Assembly: GCF_042653205.1 (NCBI RefSeq)
Contig: NZ_JBHSHY010000001.1
Span: forward strand, 248,001-312,000
From: Paenibacillus_Z sp042653205
GTDB taxonomy: Bacteria > Bacillota > Bacilli > Paenibacillales > Paenibacillaceae
Direction of reading: 5' to 3'
DNA: 64,000 bases
The translations under genes were made by a program, and so were the position numbers. The notes beneath the pieces are model-generated. The model was not told the DNA's origin. It saw only the letters and a program-made list of their open reading frames with translations, and did not search any database. Positions 59,855 to 64,000 of this stretch are shown here, in pieces; position 1 is the first letter of the stretch, and every line of letters starts with the position of its first letter.

Positions 59855-60523
59855 ATGTACAGTGATCAACCGGCTCATCGGACGGCTGCTTCTTCGGCTT
59901 CCCAATGCCCAGCCACAATTGAAGTCATCGGCGAAGGAACGGTAACCGCAACCCCCGATCAGGCTGTAGTCGTGCTGGGCACCATTTCGGAAGGCTCCGA
60001 TCTGCAAACGGTCCAATCCGTTAACGCGGCAACCGTGACGAATATCATCGACGACATGCTTCAACTGAACATCCCCCGTGAAAACATGCAAACGTCCGAT
60101 TACCGTATCGAAGCCCAGTACGATTTCGAGGAAGGCCAATCGATATTTCGGGGATACAAGGTTACGCATCTTCTGCAAATCACGCTCGATCACATCGGTC
60201 AAACGGGAACGGTCGTGGACACGGCCGTGGACGCGGGCGCTAATCAGGTAAGCAGCATCCGGTTTCAGCTGAAGCAGCCGGCGCTATACGACAATCAAGC
60301 GTTATCGCTAGCCGTTCTCAATGCCCAGCAGAAGGCCGCCTCGATTGCGGGCACGCTCGGGATTCCCCTGCCGGCCGTTCCGAGTAAAGTTCGTGAGATG
60401 CCGGATTCGGCTAACGCCATTCCTTTCGCCCCTTCCCTACTCGCAAAGAGCGCCGCCACTCCGATCTCACCGGGCCAGATGAACATTACCGCCTCCGTCC
60501 AGGTGACCTACCAGATTCATTAA
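59855..60523 (+). CDS. SIMPL (DUF541) domain protein
   Basis: 222 residues. The SIMPL signature is present: IEVIGEGTVTATPDQAVVVL at the start, then YRIEAQYDFEEGQSIFRGYK, and VLNAQQKAASIAGTLGI. No signal peptide or lipobox is visible, while many family members are exported, so the location is uncertain. Function unknown (members are reported in oxidative stress and signalling). Same strand as the preceding membrane protein, probably co-transcribed. Confidence 0.9.
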   Translation: MYSDQPAHRTAASSASQCPATIEVIGEGTVTATPDQAVVVLGTISEGSDLQTVQSVNAATVTNIIDDMLQLNIPRENMQTSDYRIEAQYDFEEGQSIFRGYKVTHLLQITLDHIGQTGTVVDTAVDAGANQVSSIRFQLKQPALYDNQALSLAVLNAQQKAASIAGTLGIPLPAVPSKVREMPDSANAIPFAPSLLAKSAATPISPGQMNITASVQVTYQIH

Positions 60524-60590
60524 CCGCATTAATTCGATAACGGAACGTGAAAACGGCCTTCTTCGCTTTAGGAAGAAGGCCGTTTTGTCA

Positions 60591-60959
60591 TTAATCATGC
60601 TTTAAATGCTGCAGCGTTTGAATGAACATTTGTTCCACATGGCTGTCATCCAGGGAATAAAACACGGTCTTCCCGACTTTGCGGCGCTTCACGATGCGCA
60701 AATTACGAAGGAACCGGAGCTGATGCGAAACCGCCGATTGTCCCATTCCAAGCACCTGCGTTAAATCATGAACGCAAAGTTCGCTTAAGGTCAGCGCATG
60801 GATGATTTTGACGCGCGTCGGATCTCCCAGCGTCTTAAACAGGTCCGCCATGTCGCTGGCCGCGGTATCGTCAACCATGTTGTCCTTCACGAGCGACAGA
60901 TCCGCTTCCGTTCCGTCACACGTATCGTCGCATGCGTCTTGCATGATTTTTTCGACCAT
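60591..60959 (-). CDS. ArsR/SmtB family metal-sensing repressor
   Basis: 122 residues after GGGGAGGCAGCC. Winged helix (ADLFKTLGDPTRVKIIHALT; ELCVHDLTQVLGMGQSAVSH) of the ArsR/SmtB type. N-terminal residues include C8, C12 (DACDDTCDG), and the alpha-3 helix has ELCVHD with a conserved Cys, as in CadC (Cd/Pb/Zn). The C-terminal helix has DDSHVEQMFIQTLQHLKHD, a possible alpha-5 zinc site as in SmtB/CzrA. It is divergent from the P-type ATPase, whose promoter has a matching operator, so it is the repressor of metal efflux. Confidence 0.93.
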   Translation of the reverse strand: MVEKIMQDACDDTCDGTEADLSLVKDNMVDDTAASDMADLFKTLGDPTRVKIIHALTLSELCVHDLTQVLGMGQSAVSHQLRFLRNLRIVKRRKVGKTVFYSLDDSHVEQMFIQTLQHLKHD

Positions 60960-60972
60960 GGCTGCCTCCCCG

Positions 60973-60990
60973 ATAGCATTTATTCGTAAA
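60973..60990. promoter_or_regulatory. Candidate ArsR/SmtB half-operator at its own gene
   Basis: The minus strand sequence ACGAATAAATGCTATCG directly upstream of the repressor start contains GAATAAATGCT, shared with the site at 61077. Confidence 0.45.
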
Positions 60991-61076
60991 AATTATTATA
61001 GCACAAAAAGCATTCGGGAATAATGGGTACCCTTAATCCAGCCTCCCGCATATCGTAGCTATACGCGCACACTAAC

Positions 61077-61096
61077 ATATGAATAAATGCTCAATA
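61077..61096. promoter_or_regulatory. Candidate ArsR/SmtB operator (second site)
   Basis: ATATGAATAAATGCTCAATA, a variant of the SmtB-type 12-2-12 dyad (consensus ATATGAACA..TGTTCATAT), midway between repressor and ATPase. Confidence 0.5.
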
Positions 61097-61167
61097 ATGC
61101 ACGAAGGATAGCCGTTCCTGTTTCGCCTTCGATTCCTCTGCATTTTCCCCAATTTGGAAAAATGGGT

Positions 61168-61215
61168 TTGACACTGAACACGTTCAAGACATATCATATG
61201 AATATATGTTCATGT
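61168..61215 (+). promoter_or_regulatory. Promoter and ArsR/SmtB operator of the metal ATPase
   Basis: -35 TTGACA (61168-61173), 18-bp spacer, -10 TATCAT (61192-61197). The dyad ATATGAATATATGTTCATGT (61196-61215) overlaps the -10, so repressor binding would block RNA polymerase. Confidence 0.75.
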
Positions 61216-61239
61216 GTAGTTCAGAAAGGAAGGGCGGCT

Positions 61240-63435
61240 ATGAACGAGTATCGCGTGAAAGGGTTATCCTGTGGCAATTGTACATTGGAACTGGAACGCC
61301 AAATTCAAAAACTCCCATTTGGCGGCTCAGCTTCGCTTAGTTACAACTCTGGCAAATTGAAGCTGGATCCTCGTGTCGAAATGACGGCTGTCGAGAACAT
61401 TTTAAAATCAGACCGTGCCTATATCGATCCTCAAACGCGTCCTAATGAAGGTACGCATGACGCACATGGTCATCATCATGATCACGACCATGGTCACGGT
61501 CACAACCATGATCACAACCACAACCATGGACACGATCATGATCATAATCACGGACATGATCATGATCATGCTCACGAACATGGAAATACCGCAAGCATGA
61601 TCAGACTGCTGCTGATCTCGGCCGCCATTTATGCCGCTGCTCTCCTATTGGGCAGCTTCATTCCGGAATCGGTTCAAATCGGCTTGTTTATTGCGGCAAT
61701 TGTTCTGAGCGGTTACTCCACGTTCCTTCGGGGATTGAAGAATTTGGCAGCGCTCAAGTTCAATATCGACACCTTGATGACGATTGCCCTCATTGGCGCG
61801 GTGGCCATCGGAGAATGGAAAGAAGCGACGCTGGTCGCGATCTTATTCGGATTGAACGAGGTTCTCGAAGGTCTGGGCATGGAGAAGGCTCGGCGTTCCA
61901 TGGAGACGCTGCTGCAGGTCGCTCCTAAAGAAGCCACTAAAATCGAGAATGGCCAAGAGCGCGTCGTCCCCATCGCGACGCTCACGGCCGGCGATCTGGT
62001 ACTGGTAAAGCCCGGTGACAAAATCCCCTCCGACGGCACGGTCGAAGAAGGCCGAAGCTCCGTCAATGAAGCGGCCATTACGGGCGAATCGCTCCCTGTC
62101 GAGAAATCGGGCGGAGACCCTGTGTTCGGCGGCAGCATCAATAATGAAGGCGTGCTGCGCATTCGCATCGAAAAGGCGTATAAGGATTCCTCCCTGGCGA
62201 AAATCCTGCATCTCGTCGAAGAGGCCCAAGAAACCAAAACGCCGACCGAGCTCTTCATTAATAAATTTGCTCGTTATTATACGCCGCTCATCATGATCAT
62301 CGCGGCGCTAGTTATCCTGGTGCCGCCTCTGCTGTTCGGGGGAGACTGGAGCAAATGGGTGTACCAGGGACTGGCCGTACTGATCGTTGGCTGCCCGTGC
62401 GCGCTGATACTGGCTTCGCCGATTGCGATCGTATCCGGGATCACGCGTAACGCAAGGAACGGCATCTTAGTGAAAGGCGGTGTCTTCCTCGAGCAATTGG
62501 GCAAAATCGACACCCTGGCCTTCGATAAAACGGGAACGCTGACGAAAGGCGAGCCGCACGTCGAGCAAGTCGTGGCGTATGACCGGGAACGCTTCTATCC
62601 CGTTGCCGGCGCGATCGAGAAGTCCTCCTCTCACCCTCTGGCCAAAGCGATTCTAAACAAGCTCTCGGAACTCGGCATCGCGATTCCCGAACCGGATGAG
62701 ATTCAGACGGTTGCCGGTCAAGGCATCGCCGCAACCGTGCAAGGCGTTCGCTACTGGCTTGGCAATGAGCATAGCATGGCGCATCTCACGATTCCTTCCG
62801 ATGTTCGCCAGGACATTCAAGCGCTTAAGGAGCAAGGACTAACACTCGTTCTGTTAGCGGATTCGGAAGCCGTTCTCGGCATGTTCGGCATAGCCGACGA
62901 GATCCGCGAGGAGAGCAAGTCGGTGATCGCCGAGCTTCATCAAGCAGGGATCCGCCAGACCGTCATGTTAACGGGGGATCACGCGAAGACCGCGGAAAAA
63001 GTAGCGGGCCTCGTCGGCGTTACGTCGTATTACGGGAACCTGCTTCCCGAAGATAAAGTCAATAAAATAAAAGAGCTTGCCAAGACCGGAAAGGTAGCCA
63101 TGATCGGTGACGGTATCAATGACGCGCCGGCACTTGCCTCGGCGCAGCTTGGCATCGCGATGGGCAAAGGAACGGACATCGCGATCGAAACGGCGGATAT
63201 CGTCCTGATGCAGGACCATCTCGGCAAGCTGCCCGAAGCCGTGAAAGTCGCGAAACGCGTCAACGGAATTATTCGGTTCAACATCGCCGTCGCGCTTGGT
63301 CTAAAGCTCATCGCCCTGCTGCTCACCGTTCCGGGCTTACTGACGCTATGGTTTGCCATCCTGTCCGATATGGGCGCCACGATCTTCGTAACGTTGATCA
63401 GCTTGACGGTTCTGGTCGGCAAGAACAAGCGTTGA
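61240..63435 (+). CDS. Heavy-metal P1B-type ATPase with His-rich N-terminus (CadA/ZntA-like)
   Basis: 731 residues from ATG 61240 (AAAGGAAGGGCGG upstream). One HMA domain with C11-x-x-C14 (GLSCGNCTLELE), then an extraordinary His-rich linker of about 45 residues (68-112) with some 20 histidines, six to eight membrane helices, the ion motif C385-P-C387, the phosphorylation site D429-KTGTLTKGEP, and the HP and GDGINDAPAL motifs. CPC with no second HMA fits Zn/Cd/Pb export (P1B-2), energised by ATP. The divergent ArsR-type gene regulates it. Confidence 0.95.
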   Translation: MNEYRVKGLSCGNCTLELERQIQKLPFGGSASLSYNSGKLKLDPRVEMTAVENILKSDRAYIDPQTRPNEGTHDAHGHHHDHDHGHGHNHDHNHNHGHDHDHNHGHDHDHAHEHGNTASMIRLLLISAAIYAAALLLGSFIPESVQIGLFIAAIVLSGYSTFLRGLKNLAALKFNIDTLMTIALIGAVAIGEWKEATLVAILFGLNEVLEGLGMEKARRSMETLLQVAPKEATKIENGQERVVPIATLTAGDLVLVKPGDKIPSDGTVEEGRSSVNEAAITGESLPVEKSGGDPVFGGSINNEGVLRIRIEKAYKDSSLAKILHLVEEAQETKTPTELFINKFARYYTPLIMIIAALVILVPPLLFGGDWSKWVYQGLAVLIVGCPCALILASPIAIVSGITRNARNGILVKGGVFLEQLGKIDTLAFDKTGTLTKGEPHVEQVVAYDRERFYPVAGAIEKSSSHPLAKAILNKLSELGIAIPEPDEIQTVAGQGIAATVQGVRYWLGNEHSMAHLTIPSDVRQDIQALKEQGLTLVLLADSEAVLGMFGIADEIREESKSVIAELHQAGIRQTVMLTGDHAKTAEKVAGLVGVTSYYGNLLPEDKVNKIKELAKTGKVAMIGDGINDAPALASAQLGIAMGKGTDIAIETADIVLMQDHLGKLPEAVKVAKRVNGIIRFNIAVALGLKLIALLLTVPGLLTLWFAILSDMGATIFVTLISLTVLVGKNKR

Positions 63436-63537
63436 CCATGGCCGCCGTACAGCCAACTGCTTACAGCGGCCGATGGATATGATACGATACAAGTTAGTAT
63501 ATCTGAAACCGCGTTCGTTTCACAAAGGAGATCCAGA

Positions 63538-64000
63538 ATGAGACCAAACGTTATACCAACTGTCATCGGACTGCTATCCGCCGCGCTTTTTCTCGGAGGG
63601 TGCGGTATGTCGGCGGACAAACAGAATCATGCGCAGAATCATGCCATGCAGCACGCAGCGAATGGCGACATCAGAGAAACCACCGGCTCGCTCGATCGGC
63701 TCCCCGCCTTCCTCGATGATCAACCCTCTGAGGTCAAAGCGGCTTACTCCATCGCGGCAAGCGTACATGAGCTGCTCGCTTACATTCCCTGTTACTGCGG
63801 TTGCGGCGAGAGCGCCGGGCACCAAAGCAACTTGAATTGCTTTATCCACGAGATGCAAGCGGATGGTTCCGTCATCTGGGACGATCATGGCACGCGCTGC
63901 GGCGTATGTATGGAGACTGCGGTGCTGACTGCCAAGCTGAAGCAGGAAGGAAAGTCCTTAACCGACATCCGTAATACGATAGACGGATTATACCAGCAAG
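63538..64000 (+). CDS. PCYCGC-motif lipoprotein (partial, cut by window end)
   Basis: Starts at ATG 63538 after AAAGGAGATCCAG and is open to the last base, 154 codons seen. Signal peptide with lipobox LFLGGC (C24), then a His-rich stretch (KQNHAQNHAMQHA), and the family motif IPCYCGCGESAGHQSNLNCF followed by HGTRCGVCMETA, eight cysteines in all. It is the PCYCGC-motif (PF13798) family found in Bacillales, of unknown function and likely metal-binding. Its place behind the metal ATPase suggests metal trafficking at the outer face of the membrane. Confidence 0.88.
   Translation, partial: MRPNVIPTVIGLLSAALFLGGCGMSADKQNHAQNHAMQHAANGDIRETTGSLDRLPAFLDDQPSEVKAAYSIAASVHELLAYIPCYCGCGESAGHQSNLNCFIHEMQADGSVIWDDHGTRCGVCMETAVLTAKLKQEGKSLTDIRNTIDGLYQQ

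Noticed and set aside
61440..61585. Repeated CATGATCAC-type DNA, considered as a tandem-repeat locus
   Set aside because: It is the in-frame coding of the His-rich linker of the metal ATPase and needs no separate explanation.

Overview
The window looks like chromosomal DNA of a Paenibacillaceae bacterium (Paenibacillus or Cohnella type). This is inferred from strong AGGAGG-type ribosome binding sites, GTG and TTG starts, a qox-type menaquinol oxidase operon, an ECF sigma factor with a DUF4179 anti-sigma partner, and a YesM/YesN two-component system beside a sugar ABC transporter. The first 28 kb is GC-rich and orderly. From about 29 kb on, base composition is mosaic, with gene fragments, an IS110 remnant and duplicated regulators, as expected of an accessory region. 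I see no tRNA, rRNA or CRISPR array.

Layout. 1-5.5 kb: a heterodimeric ABC exporter, then an ECF sigma/anti-sigma pair. 5.7-14.6 kb: GntR and TetR regulators, an old-yellow-enzyme reductase, SDR enzymes, a NUDIX hydrolase, an EthD-like protein, a DUF1992 protein and a long Rieske-domain protein. 15-20 kb: a PAP2-related membrane protein and qoxABCD, followed by one or two tiny SD-preceded ORFs. 20.3-27 kb: a GH78 rhamnosidase, a methyltransferase, a tandem metallo-beta-lactamase-fold protein and an AAA ATPase. 27-29 kb: an orphan ModB permease and a CDF metal exporter lying between two dif-like repeats. 29.4-32.5 kb: a MerR regulator with two tandem SDRs and a truncated hydrolase. 32.5-33.7 kb: IS110 debris and two truncated iron-siderophore permeases.

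33.7-40.6 kb is a TetR/aldehyde-dehydrogenase/MFS island. Two promoters there, 2.2 kb apart, have the same design: a TTGACT-18-TATACT core bracketed by GGAAT-N4-(A/G)TTCC palindromes about 60 bp apart. One drives an aldehyde dehydrogenase. The other drives an SDR gene that survives only as a start region joined to an inverted internal fragment. An intact TetR gene and an internally deleted copy lie nearby.

41-47 kb (minus strand) carries a macrolide-type glycosyltransferase followed by rfbACBD (dTDP-L-rhamnose synthesis) and an alpha/beta hydrolase whose nucleophile serine is alanine. The glycosyltransferase promoter shares its design and operator with a GNAT acetyltransferase at 53-54 kb. 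47-53 kb is a sugar ABC importer with YesN/YesM regulation. 53-60 kb holds GNAT, DinB, LysR, a truncated acetolactate synthase joined to an NmrA fragment, Lrp, a polytopic membrane protein and a SIMPL protein. 60.6-64 kb is a metal-efflux unit: an ArsR/SmtB repressor, a P1B ATPase with a His-rich linker, three candidate SmtB-type operators, and a PCYCGC lipoprotein cut by the window end.
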